A stretch of 64,000 bases of DNA, from NCBI GenBank assembly GCA_016169945.1, contig JADLSH010000277.1, forward strand, positions 186,001-250,000. The letters are read 5' to 3'. The notes under the pieces were generated by a model. It was not told the origin of the DNA. It was given only the letters and a program-made list of their open reading frames with translations, and made no database searches. This stretch comes from Trachythela sp. YZ-2020. Lineage: Eukaryota > Cnidaria > Anthozoa > Malacalcyonacea > Clavulariidae. Positions 37,705 through 47,755 of the stretch are shown here, one piece after another (positions within the stretch are counted from its first letter, which is position 1; each line of letters begins with the position of its first letter). The translations under genes were made by a program, and so were the position numbers.

Positions 37705-38103
37705 ACTGACCAACAAGTTCGAGCCGCCAATTCTCGCCTTCGCCCTGACATAATAGTAGAAGAAGATAACAAAGTTCTAATTATTGATGTCTGTTGCCCC
37801 TTCGACAATAATGCTGAAGCCCTCCGTGACGCTGAACAACGGAAACTTAATAAATATGAAGGGCTAAAGCAATTCTTCGTTGATCAAGGAAAGTAATGTG
37901 AGGTCTTTGGTTTTGTTATCGGCGCCCTTGGTTCTTGGCATCCTGCCAATGAAAACGTTTTACGACAACTTGGGATGTCCAAACGCTATCGTTCTTTGTT
38001 CAGGAAATTGTGTTGTACTGACGCAATCCAAGGATCAACAAACATTTACCGGGAACATCTTGGAATAACAGAGCGTTCTTTAGATGCAGATAACTCTGAA
38101 TGA
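37705..38103 (+). pseudogene. Restriction-like endonuclease domain of an R2/R4-type retrotransposon
   Basis: The frame reads QVRAANSRLRPDIIVEED, KVLIIDVCCPFDN, RDAEQRKLNKYEGL, an in-frame TAA at 37894, then FVIGALGSWHPANENVL and DAIQGSTNIYREHLG to a TGA at 38101. RPD, the D of IIDV, and the K of NKY form the PD-(D/E)xK pattern of the C-terminal endonuclease in R2, R4, NeSL and Hero-type elements, which nick a specific target site. The reverse transcriptase is absent; sequence upstream is pentanucleotide repeat. About 240 bp of 3' UTR then lead into a second pentanucleotide array. One stop codon inactivates it. Confidence 0.75.
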
Positions 38104-38345
38104 TATGCTTAAGCTGATATTTATAATCAATATCAAACTCATATTACTGTACATAATGATGAACGTTACCTTTGTTTGGAACATTATAAATTTATAGACA
38201 TTTTAAACTCTTAGAACAAGAATATGCCACTTATATGTATATATTATCTTTATGTTATGACCATTAATGGCACTAATCTTTATACAATAGGATGTAAGCA
38301 AGACCCATCACCTGTAAGTTAAATTTGTAATAAATAATTAATAGT

Positions 38346-38615
38346 GTATTGTATTGTATTGTATTGTATTGTATTGTATTGTATTGTATTGTATTGTATT
38401 GTATTGTATTGTATTGTATTGTATTGTATTGTATTGTATTGTATTGTATTGTATTGTATTGTATTGTATTGTATTGTATTGTATTGTATTGTATTGTATT
38501 GTATTGTATTGTATTGTATTGTATTGTATTGTATTGTATTGTATTGTATTGTATTGTATTGTATTGTATTGTATTGTATTGTATTGTATTGTATTGTATT
38601 GTATTGTATTGTATT
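38346..38615. repeat. (GTATT)54 pentanucleotide array
   Basis: 54 perfect GTATT units. It is the same unit and orientation as the first block of the array at 36668 and directly follows the 3' UTR of the endonuclease fragment. Confidence 0.95.
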
Positions 38616-38624
38616 GTATAGAAT

Positions 38625-39780
38625 GTTAACAAGCTATATTTAAGGTATTAATTAATGCATGCCTTGTTAGGATGACCAGATAAAATATATAATTGTCCAA
38701 CACAATTAAGTAGAGTAAACAGAAAATCGGCTAGTAAGATTGTATCAAAAACTTTTAGGGTCAATTCCTTTTGTCATGTGTCAAGTGAAAATAGATTGGG
38801 TAAATTTAAACATTCCGCTCACGTTCGCACTTGACGCTCAAAGTCACACAGATAAGGTTCTTGGGCAACATTGTACTCTGACCGCACGTGTACAAAATGG
38901 TAACATGCGGAGTTAAAATACGGAAGTGTATAAGCTTGCATGTTGGTGCGCGGTATTGTTTCGTCACCAAAATCTTTCCTTTGCATTTTCTAGTTACATT
39001 CAGCATAATTCGTAAAAGAAAGTTTACATACGTACAGTTTGAAAGTTTTCCTATAAGATTATGTTAAGTTAGCTAGGTTATAAACATTCTTAAATTTAAT
39101 CGACGGAGCATAAAAATGACTCGACGGCAAGTACGACAAGGCCCTGTATAGACAAAGATAGAGAGCTGGTAAGATGATTCAACAGTACACCACCTCTACG
39201 CCGATTGGCTTGGTTTGAATCATCCCACTCGCCAGTTCGCGGTGTACAAAGACCCCTTGAACCGCTACTGTAAAAAGAGAAGCCCAGTTCGATTCAAGTC
39301 AGCCACAGAGTCAGTGGACGATATATAGTTGTCAGTTGAAGTGGACGCAGAGAGAGATACAAGACACAGACAAGAGAAGACTCTGAACAAGAAGACTGAG
39401 AACTTTGAAAATAACATTAGAAACATTTAGTGTTTATATTTGTAACAATTCGGTGACTCGTAAATATATAAAAAACCTCGTTAACACAATATAAGCTAGT
39501 CAGACCCTGTTCAGTTTTGTTTACTGATTAGTTATTAATTATTAACTTCAACGAAATAACCTTATGTTAATATATATAGAATAATCTTTATCAGTCTATT
39601 TATAAGGCAATTTTAAGAGGCGATGGAATGGCTTAGAGTTCATGAGGTCCATCAGTGCAATTTTAATATAAACGAGTATACGAGTGCGTGGTCGGATGAG
39701 ATGTTGCGACAAAGACTATTGACGTCATGCATGGACATTTAATTCCAATTCTTTGTGTGCACGACGCGTGGGCAATTATC
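38625..39780. other. No supported gene
   Basis: AT-rich, non-coding by eye. The segment 39120-39480 is more GC-rich and contains GATGATTCAA/TTGAATCATC inverted halves and a purine-rich AGAGAGAGATACAAGACACAGACAAG stretch (split here: AGAGAGAGAT, then ACAAGACACA). It could be an LTR or a 5' UTR, but no decisive boundary is visible. Confidence 0.35.
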
Positions 39781-39921
39781 GTGTTGATGAACGACCGGAT
39801 GAGATGCTCGCAACAAAGACTCTGAATATTTGATAATTGCTGAGGATTCAATTTGTGGTATTCGTCCTTTGAAACTGTTTGAAGTAGTTTTTGTTTGCAT
39901 TCTAGCTATTATCATTTTAAA

Positions 39922-40106
39922 TACAGGGTGTCTCAAAAAAACCACTACCCTTAGAAATTAGAGGCTTTAGAAAAAGCCTCGATTTTGTACACTTGGGAAT
40001 TTAAAATTGCTTATTTGCTTCTAATTGCATGCAAATATGCCAGACAAAGCGAAATTTCTAAAGCCTCCAATTTCTAAGGATAGCGTTTGTTTTGAGACAC
40101 CCTGTA
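39922..40106. mobile_element. Mariner-like MITE (TACAGGGTGTCTC ends) inside duplication copy 1
   Basis: TACAGGGTGTCTCAAAA pairs with a TTTTGAGACACCCTGTA-type right end. Inner arms around TTAGAAATTAGAGGCTTTAG also pair. Copy 2 of the duplication (43546) has no insert, giving a clean empty site at a TA. Confidence 0.8.
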
Positions 40107-41047
40107 TTTATGAAAAATGATACACATGCATGGTCTGCATGGAAGAAATGCAGCCTCGAACGTATTCTATATTATTTAATAAAGACGAAGTCTTTCTTTC
40201 CCTACCGAGACACTCCATAAAGGCTGACTTATTCTTTGAATAATGCACTTCACGGCTGACTTTGAAACCGTATAAGATAGTAAACGTCAGTATTCCGTAA
40301 ATACAGTAACGCTAAGTCAATAAAGTAAGTGCATAGTAAGATACCACCATTTGAAAAGTGCAAAAGAAATTGCATTTCTTTTGTTCAGCCTTCATAGGCT
40401 TCATGTATTGGAACTGAACCGATGCATGAATATTTCTACGTACATTATTCAAACTGTGACAATGCTAAAATTGCAATTGAAAACGTTCCAAGATGGCACA
40501 TGTAAAAACGGATTGGTTAAAATAACCAATTTAAATTGTTGTTTTAGATGCCTAGCTTATTTGACCAATATTTTATTGGTTAAAACCAGCAGAAATTTGG
40601 TCATTTTAACCAATATTTCGATTGATTTGACAAAATAATATTGATTGATGATAAAGATGTTTTGGCCACGCTGTATATCTAAATCCAAACCCTAATTGAA
40701 GCCTCCCCTCCTTTCTTTAATATTCACAATAATGAAAAATAATTGGGTTGTTTCGAAAACATTAGAAAACATTGAAATAAAGACCATCTTTCATGAATTG
40801 ACGTCTTCAAATCAAATCAAATAACATACAAGTGCACTTATCATCAAGGATAAGTGAATGGCATTGAAGGTCAATTTTGCAAGAAACAGCGATTAAGCAT
40901 TCTTTTAAAGACCAAATTTCTTGGCAGTGTTGAGGCTGAATAATTTGTTTACCGGAAAATTTATCGCGCGAGGCACGAACCGCTACCAGGTTCGATCAAG
41001 GATTTCAGTATATACGTGTGTTATTTTATGGTCACCTTTACAATTAG

Positions 41048-41125
41048 GGTTCTTCGGTGGCTCAGTCGTCAGACTGGTCAGAGCAAGCGCCTTTCACCTC
41101 TAAGATCGTCGGTTCGATTTTCAGT
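41048..41125 (+). repeat. tRNA-derived SINE head, copy 1
   Basis: An A-box-like GGTGGCTCAGTCGTCAGA and a B box TCGGTTCGATTTTC lie about 50 bp apart. The A region carries a small internal duplication (TCAGACTGGTCAGA) absent from copy 2 at 44511. Confidence 0.55.
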
Positions 41126-42117
41126 CAATTAATTTAAACGCTCTATATACCGAAAGTCGTGGGTGTTCTCCCACAGGGAATGTTGACATGGTGCGTTTTT
41201 ACAAGACCTATAAAACTAACCCTGCTATCGTATCTGTGCTCTCTAGTCAGACATGAGTCATACGGTGGCAGTCAGAGCGTTTTTCAAATCTTCCAGTCGA
41301 TCAAGTTGAGCTGCGACCTAGGATGATCAGCACACCCCCATGCACTTACTTAATATACCATAGCGGCTACGTGCACTGCTTCCTTCGATGAACGATTAAG
41401 ATTCTTTCATCCTGCTCTTCCTCTGACGAACTATATATCATTCGCGAAAACCTGTACTAGTACTTACATATCTAAATCCCAATCTTAATTTAAGCCTGAT
41501 CTCCATGCTTCAATATTCACAAAAGTATACTAAAAATTGTTGGGCTTTTAATAATCTTTCTTGGCATCAACCTCATCAAAGAGCGCTAAGACAAATGATC
41601 GCTCACCGTACGAACCGCTATACGAATGTGAGAGTCGTGTATGCGAAACATATGATATTGTTTAAAGACATTTCAAACTATGAGTAGCTTTAATCGTACG
41701 CGTTTACCTGCGACACAATTAAATATTGGCAGTAAGTCTCGGATACGTCGTCTTGTCCCGTTATTTTTACACAACCAGTGCATGTATATAAGTATACAAG
41801 GCAGTAAGACGTTAAAATAGATTTGAGAAAAATTAAATAAATATTGTTGCACTGTGACACATTTGCCAACGGACAACCAGGCAGGGAGTTGTTGGCGAGC
41901 TTTGTTCGTGCAAAAATGTACCTTCATGACGATTTATAAAGTTTTAATAACGTGATATGAAAACCAATGCATGCATGCATGCACACTTCATAATAATGAT
42001 ACAGTATATAGGAAGCCTCCTTGATGTAATATATCATGCACGAGAAGGAGTTTATTAGAGTGATTTGAAACACCGAAAAGTGTGTTGAAAAACAAGGCGC
42101 TAGCCGAGTTTTTTAAC

Positions 42118-42178
42118 ATACTTTGAGTCATAGTCATAGTCGTAGTCGTAGTCGTAGTCGTAATCGTGGTCGTAATCA

Positions 42179-42215
<37 letters not shown>

Positions 42216-42258
42216 AGTCGTAGTCGTAGTCGTAGTCGCAGTCGTAGTCGTAGTCATG
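42118..42258. repeat. GTC/GTA/GTG trinucleotide repeat
   Basis: About 140 bp of TAGTCG, TGGTCG and GTCGTA hexamers. The poly-threonine open frame across it on the minus strand is a by-product. Confidence 0.9.
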
Positions 42259-42279
42259 GAAATTGGATTAGTTAACAAG

Positions 42280-43415
42280 TATATCAGAGATGTGCTTGCT
42301 CGGTATGGGTTAAAGAAATGTAAAGTTATGGTTAAAAGGTGAGTCTCAGAGCAGACTTTATTTACTTGGTTAAAAATAGATTTAATTGGGTAGACTTTTC
42401 AGATTGAAGACCTAAAGATTTAGCAATGAGAAGGTTACAGACTGCTTCATGAGAGGCCAAAATATATTTCTATGAAAGCTGAAGATATTGTAAGATTATC
42501 ACCCGAAGGCAGACAAAAAATATCGAAGAACTCTTTAAAGAAATAAAACGATATGCTCCTAAACGATATGCTCTTAGGAGTATAGACCTCACTAACGATG
42601 TTAAAAATTATTTGTGTGTGTGCTGTATGTACATTGTACAATATTTTCCCGTCCTATAATTAAAAATTCTCAATTTATTCAAATCGCCGTTAACGATTTA
42701 CAAATGGACTTACAAAACCTATGCATAGAATTGTGTTTACATACAATGATTGTACATACATCTAAAACGCTTGAAACTTTGTAAGGTTTAAATCCTTTTA
42801 AGAACTATGTTTATGCATTCGCTTGGCAAACATTTATTCGTATTTCTCTATAAGACCTTAGCTATGCCGATTAAACTTTAAGATCTTCTCGTTTTAGAAA
42901 CCTATATTTCTGCTTGTTATTACTACGCCTATATAAAGCAGTAGTATTTTACTAGGTTAAGCGTCGCTATTATTATTTGTCTAAGCCGTTTCGTATAAGG
43001 TGATATTAGATACGAGAATGTCGAAACGGACTGTGTTTGGAACACGACGCTTGGCAAACTATATAGGGACGCTATAGCTATTGTGTTGGTGTTCATACTC
43101 TTTGATAACGCTACTTTGTTTGGTCGCGCTACTTGGTAGCGCTACTCTGTTGTGGCGCTATTTGGTAGCGCTACTTGGTAGCACTACTCTATCGTAATGT
43201 AAATCGGTAGCGCGACGCTATTATGACTAGATTTTTTTACTTTAAAAGGGTCAATGTAATGATGCGCCATATCCCAAAGGAGTAGGACCCAGTTGTATAA
43301 TTAATTATGTTTATGTTAATTACATAATACGCCCCTAGCTTGTATGCTAATGTTCATGATGCGCCCCCTTGCGCCCCCTCAAAAATCCGGTTTGATAGGC
43401 CTGTATATGAATACT
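42280..43415. other. Spacer between duplication copies, no gene recognised
   Basis: At 43095-43215 GGTAGCGCTACT and CGCTACTTGG recur about six times as a degenerate, partly palindromic repeat. Elsewhere nothing is recognisable. Confidence 0.4.
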
Positions 43416-43417
43416 AC

Positions 43418-45495
43418 GACCGGATGAGATGCTCGCAACAAAGACCCTGAATATTTGATAATTGGTGAGGATTCAATTTGTAGTCTTCGTCCTTTGAGAC
43501 TGCTAGAAATAGTTTTTGTTTGCATTCTAGCTATTATTGTTTCAAATATATATGAAAAATTATACACATGGTCTGCATGGAAGAAATGCAGCCTCGAACG
43601 TACTCTGTTATTTAATAAAGACGAAGTCTTCTTTCCATACCGAGACACTCCATAAAGGCTGACTTATTCTTTGGATAATTCACTTCACTGACTTTGAAAC
43701 CGTATAAGATAGTAAACGTATTCCGTAAATACAGTAACGCTAAGTCCAGAAGGTGATAAGATACCACCATTTGAAAAGTGCAACAGAAATTGCACTTCTT
43801 TTGTTCAGCCTCAAAAGGCTTCATGCATTGGTATTGAACCGATGCATCAATATTTCTACGTACATTATTCAAACTGTGACAATGCTAAAATTGCAATTGA
43901 AAACGTTCCAAGATGGCATGATCACATGTAAAAACGAATTGGTTAAAATAACCAATTTAAATTGTTGTGTTAGATGCCTAGCTTATATTTGACCAATATT
44001 TTATTGGTTAAAACAACAAAAAAGTTGATCATTTTAACCAATATTTCGATTGATTTTACCAAATAATATTGATTGATGATAAAGATGTTTTGGCCACGCT
44101 GCTTCCTTCGATGTCTTTAAGATTCTTTCATCCTGGTCTACCCTAAATCCAAACCCTAATTGAAGTCTCCCCTCCTTTCTTTAATTATTCACAATAATTA
44201 AAAATAATTGGGTTGTTTCGAAAACATTCGAAAACATTGAAATAAAGACCATCTTTCATGAATTAACGTCATCAAATCAAATAACATACAAGTGCACTTA
44301 TCATCAAGGAGAAGTGAATGGCATTGAATTAGGTCAATTTTGCAAGAAACAGCGATTAAGCATTCTTTTAAAGAATACATTTCTTGGCAGTGTTGAAGCT
44401 GAATAATTTGTTTACCAGAAAATTTATCGCACGAGGCAGGAACCGCTACGAGGTTCGATTAAGGATTTCAGTATATACGTGTGTTATTTTATGGTCACCT
44501 TAACAATTAGGGTGTTCGGTGGCTCAGTCGTCAGAGCAAGGGCCTTTCACCTCTAAGATCGTGGGTTCGATTTTCAGTCAATTAATTTAAACGCTCTACC
44601 GAAAGTCGTGGGTGTTCTCCCAAAAGGGAATGTTGGCAGGGTGGGTTTTTACAAGCTCTAAACTAACCCTCCCATCGTATCTGTGCTACATACGTACATG
44701 AGTCATACGGTGGCAGTCAGAGGGCCTTTAATAAACCTTCCAGTCGATCTAGTCGAGCTGCGACCTTTGCAGCACACCCGATGCAATTATTTATACTATG
44801 GCGGGCTAGCGGCCACATGCACTGCTTCATTCGATAAACGATTAAGATTCTTTCATCCTGCTCTTCCTCTGACGAACTATATATCATCCGCGAAAACCTG
44901 TACTAGTACTTACATATCTAAATCCCAACCTTAATTTAAGCCTGATCTCCATGCTTCAATATTCACAAAAGTATACTAAAAAATTGTCGGGCTTTTAATC
45001 TATATTTTAAGCCTCGCAAATAACATGTGCTAACGAAGATAATCTTTTGGCATCAACCTCATCAAAGAGCGACTTTATCGCTCACCGTACGAACCGCTAT
45101 ATATACGAATGTGCGAGTCATGTACGAAACATATGATAGTGTTTAAAGACATTTCAAACTATGAGTATAGCTTTAGTCGTTTACCTGCGACACAATTAAA
45201 TATTGGCAGTAAGTCTCGGATACGTCGTCTTGTCCCGTTATTTTTACACATCCAGTGCATGTATATAAGTATACAAGGCAGTAAGACGTTAAAATAGAAT
45301 TGAGAAAAATTAAATAAATATTGTTGCACTGTGACCCATTTGCCAACGGACAACCAGGCAGGGAGTTGTTGGCGAGTGCAAAAATGTACTTTCATGACGA
45401 TTTATAAAGTTTTAATAGCGTGATATGAAAACCAATACATGCATGCATGCACACTTCATAATAATGATACAGTATATAGGAAGCGTCTTTGATGA
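43418..45495 (+). repeat. Large direct duplication, copy 2
   Basis: Homologous to 39790-42020. It lacks the MITE and has about 60 bp of extra sequence at about 44998-45045. It includes the second SINE head. Confidence 0.8.
44511..44580 (+). repeat. tRNA-derived SINE head, copy 2
   Basis: GGTGGCTCAGTCGTCAGAGC (A box) and GTGGGTTCGATTTTC (B box). This cleaner copy shows the ancestral spacing. Confidence 0.6.
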
Positions 45496-46188
45496 CATAT
45501 ATATATATAAATTGAGCCTGGTATAATCGAAAGTGTATGTGCTTAAAGGACGATGCCGAAGGCTCAACACAACGTAAGACAAGAATCTTCTGGACCACGG
45601 CAAGATTTAATAGTCTTTCAAATGCCCACTCGGCCACTCCTGCACTCTAACCCACAAATCACTAATTAATCACTGCATATATTACAAGCCAAAAGGCATG
45701 GCTGATTGAATGCAATCGATGCTTGTACAATTCTATATTTAACTTTAATATATTATATCGGTTTTTGTGTGGGATTATATTCTTCCTGAGTATGGTAAAA
45801 CAAGCTTGAAGAGACTTCCTTGTTCGATTCCTCACACTTCGTCATGAAAAACGTTAAATCGCACTAAAAAGTACTGTTAGAAAAACACGAACGCGTGGTG
45901 CCAGTGTAGGTAGAGTATAACGAAGATTCGGCGGTTGAGTAGATAAAACTACCTAAAAATACAACAAGAACTTCGACGTCTCGAGCGGAGGCCCTTTGTC
46001 ACTAACTTCCAGACGAAGGGCTTTCGCTTCTTGTTGAATTTTTCAGGTAGTTTTATCTACTCAACCGACGAATATTTAGAAAGACATCCTGCATTTCAGA
46101 TCCCTTGTGTCTATAAGTACAACTTCTTCTGAACTTCAATGACAAAGGGTACTATTTTAATAGTATAATACCCTGTATACACCCTGTA

Positions 46189-46440
46189 TACAGGGTGTAT
46201 AAAAAAAAACGCAACCTCGGAATTTCCCAAGAAATCCACTTTGTTCTTAAGCACAAAAGATTTTAGGCCCCTGGGGAATTTAAAATAGTAATACGACCTA
46301 TTAGTAATTCGACAGTTATGCTCCTGGAATACGATTAGAAGCTATTTTAAATTCCCAGGGGCCTAAAATCTTTTGTTCTTAAGAACAAAGTGGATTTCTT
46401 GGGAAATTCCGAGGTTGCGTTTTTTTTGATACACCCTGTA
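46189..46440. mobile_element. Mariner-like MITE (TACAGGGTGTAT ends), third interior type
   Basis: The TACAGGGTGTAT ends and the long arms (TCTTGGGAAATTCCGAGG and complement) pair over most of 252 bp. Its left flank has two further CCCTGTATA remnants, suggesting insertion into the end of an older copy. Confidence 0.75.
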
Positions 46441-46454
46441 TATCACTAATTAAC

Positions 46455-46755
46455 AATTAGACAACGAGGCCGAGTTGGCTATGAGCGAATAGTCAACGAG
46501 GCGAAGCCGAGTTGACTATTCGCTCATAGCCAACAGAGGCCGAATATCTAATTGTTTTAGTATAAACTATAGCATTTATTGAGAACTAGGGAACACAATA
46601 CAAAAGTAAACAAAAGTATTAATATTAATTTTAAACGTGAATTTTCACGCCATTGTTTTGAATTTTGCTACTAGTAGACTATCACTAATAGTCTACGAGT
46701 AGCGTAGCCAATCAGAATGCAGGAAAAGTGATAGTCTATTACTAAGTTTATACTA
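46455..46755. repeat. Nested palindromes ending TTAGTATAAACT
   Basis: Perfect 24-bp arms at 46474-46497 and 46511-46534 (GTTGGCTATGAGCGAATAGT and onward) have a 13-bp loop. They are followed by TTAGTATAAACT...AGTTTATACTAA (46557 to about 46755), which itself encloses a GACTATCAC/GTGATAGTC pair. Part of the CAACGAGGCCGAGTTG motif recurs at 55520. Confidence 0.65.
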
Positions 46756-47007
46756 ATATGCATTAATCACTGCATATATTACAAGATAAGTATGTGAAAC
46801 TGTAGCCAAAAGGCATGTTTGGTTGCATGCAAACGATACTTTCACAATTCTATATTTAACTTTCATGTATATATCGGTTCTCGTGCGGGATTTATATTCT
46901 TCCTGAGTATGGTAGAGCAAGTTACTCACTTACTCATGAAAGCAGTAAAAAGTACGTCAGAAAAACATCCTGTCAGAAAAACATCCTGTCTTACTGTCTA
47001 TAAGTGC

Positions 47008-47088
47008 AACTTCCTTTAAACTTCAATGACAAAGGATAATTCAATGTTTGCTATGAGTACTCTTTGTCATTGAACTTGAAAGGAAGTT
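47008..47088. repeat. Inverted repeat upstream of the gene B TATA box
   Basis: Two 27-bp arms (47008-47034 and 47062-47088) are nearly perfect reverse complements, with a 27-bp spacer. The core is AACTTCCTTT followed by TTCAATGACAAAG. A diverged version lies at about 24430-24545 upstream of gene A. It may be a regulatory element or the remains of an insertion that preceded the gene duplication. Confidence 0.6.
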
Positions 47089-47133
47089 GAACTTAGAACA
47101 TGCAGGGGATCTAAGTTTATGCGAAACAGAATG

Positions 47134-47250
47134 TATATAAACGGCATGCTCTGGCCGGCTCACATCGTTCAGTGTGACCCGAGGAAAGGGAATATATACT
47201 AAGGAGAAGAAACGAATTAGGTAAAGATATATCGAGTTCTACAGTATAAG
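47134..47250 (+). promoter_or_regulatory. Promoter and non-coding first exon of gene B
   Basis: TATATAAA is at 47134-47141 and a TCAGTGTG initiator-like motif has its A at 47171. The exon ends at 47250 in AAG before the donor GTGAGTATAC. The intron closes at TTTGCAG (47748-47754), one base before the ATG at 47756. This shows that the translation start sits almost at the 5' edge of exon 2. The homologous block upstream of gene A supports the assignment. Confidence 0.7.
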
Positions 47251-47755
47251 GTGAGTATACTGATGTGAACATGCATTAGGGTGTAGATCATAGATAGCTA
47301 TATAGGACTATAGGAGCCAAATTAAAGTTGGAGGGTACAAAGTTTCAAGGGTATTTTTCACGGCATACTTTTTCTCTGTTTTTCTTTGAAAAAGGAAATT
47401 GTTTGTTATATGAACGGGAACGCTGGACTTCGCGGAGGGAAGTACTGCTTGGAGCTCAGTCAGGCACATGGTTCATGACCATGCATGCATGTTATTTTTC
47501 AATATACCAAAAATGTTTGGGTGGCGTAATTCCAAACGTATTCATGGCACAGAATGTCGTTAAATAAGTCATTATTTGCGGATATATAGATGTTATTTCT
47601 GTCTTGTCATCACAATATTCAATACTTCATGTCCTCATTACACGAAAACAAAGACTCTTGCTATTTTAGGACTCCATGTCTAGAGTTTATAATTCTGCAT
47701 GGACTCATTTTCTATGTCTTATTTCATGATTCTCGTTTATTTCTTTTTTTGCAGC

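Larger units (their letters stand above)
39790..42020 (+). repeat. Large direct duplication, copy 1 (copy 2 at 43418-45495)
   Basis: The two segments follow each other from CCGGATGAGATGCTCGCAAC to CTTCATAATAATGATACAGT with modest divergence and a few indels. Copy 1 uniquely holds a mariner-like MITE (39922-40106). Both contain a SINE head. Short open frames inside are not conserved. Confidence 0.8.
45670..46920 (+). repeat. Local direct duplication upstream of gene B
   Basis: About 45672-45800 and 46768-46920 match in order (ATCACTGCATATATTACAAG, AATTCTATATTTAACTTT, ATTCTTCCTGAGTATGGTA). Between them lie palindromic elements. Confidence 0.65.

Noticed and set aside
36631..37808. Open frames of 230-385 codons in several frames
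   Set aside because: They translate only the pentanucleotide array (HYTTL, YDTIR, VSYRI repeats). The absence of stops follows from the repeat unit.
38273..38643. Open frames across the second pentanucleotide array
   Set aside because: Pure (GTATT)n translation.
39120..39480. Possible solo LTR
   Set aside because: Composition differs and there are inverted halves, but no TG...CA ends, target duplication or adjacent primer-binding site could be fixed.
41988..42278. Poly-threonine open frame
   Set aside because: By-product of the GTC/GTA trinucleotide repeat.
43098..43215. GTAGCGCTACT repeats considered as a CRISPR-like array
   Set aside because: Spacing is irregular, units are degenerate and the context is eukaryotic; it is a simple degenerate repeat.
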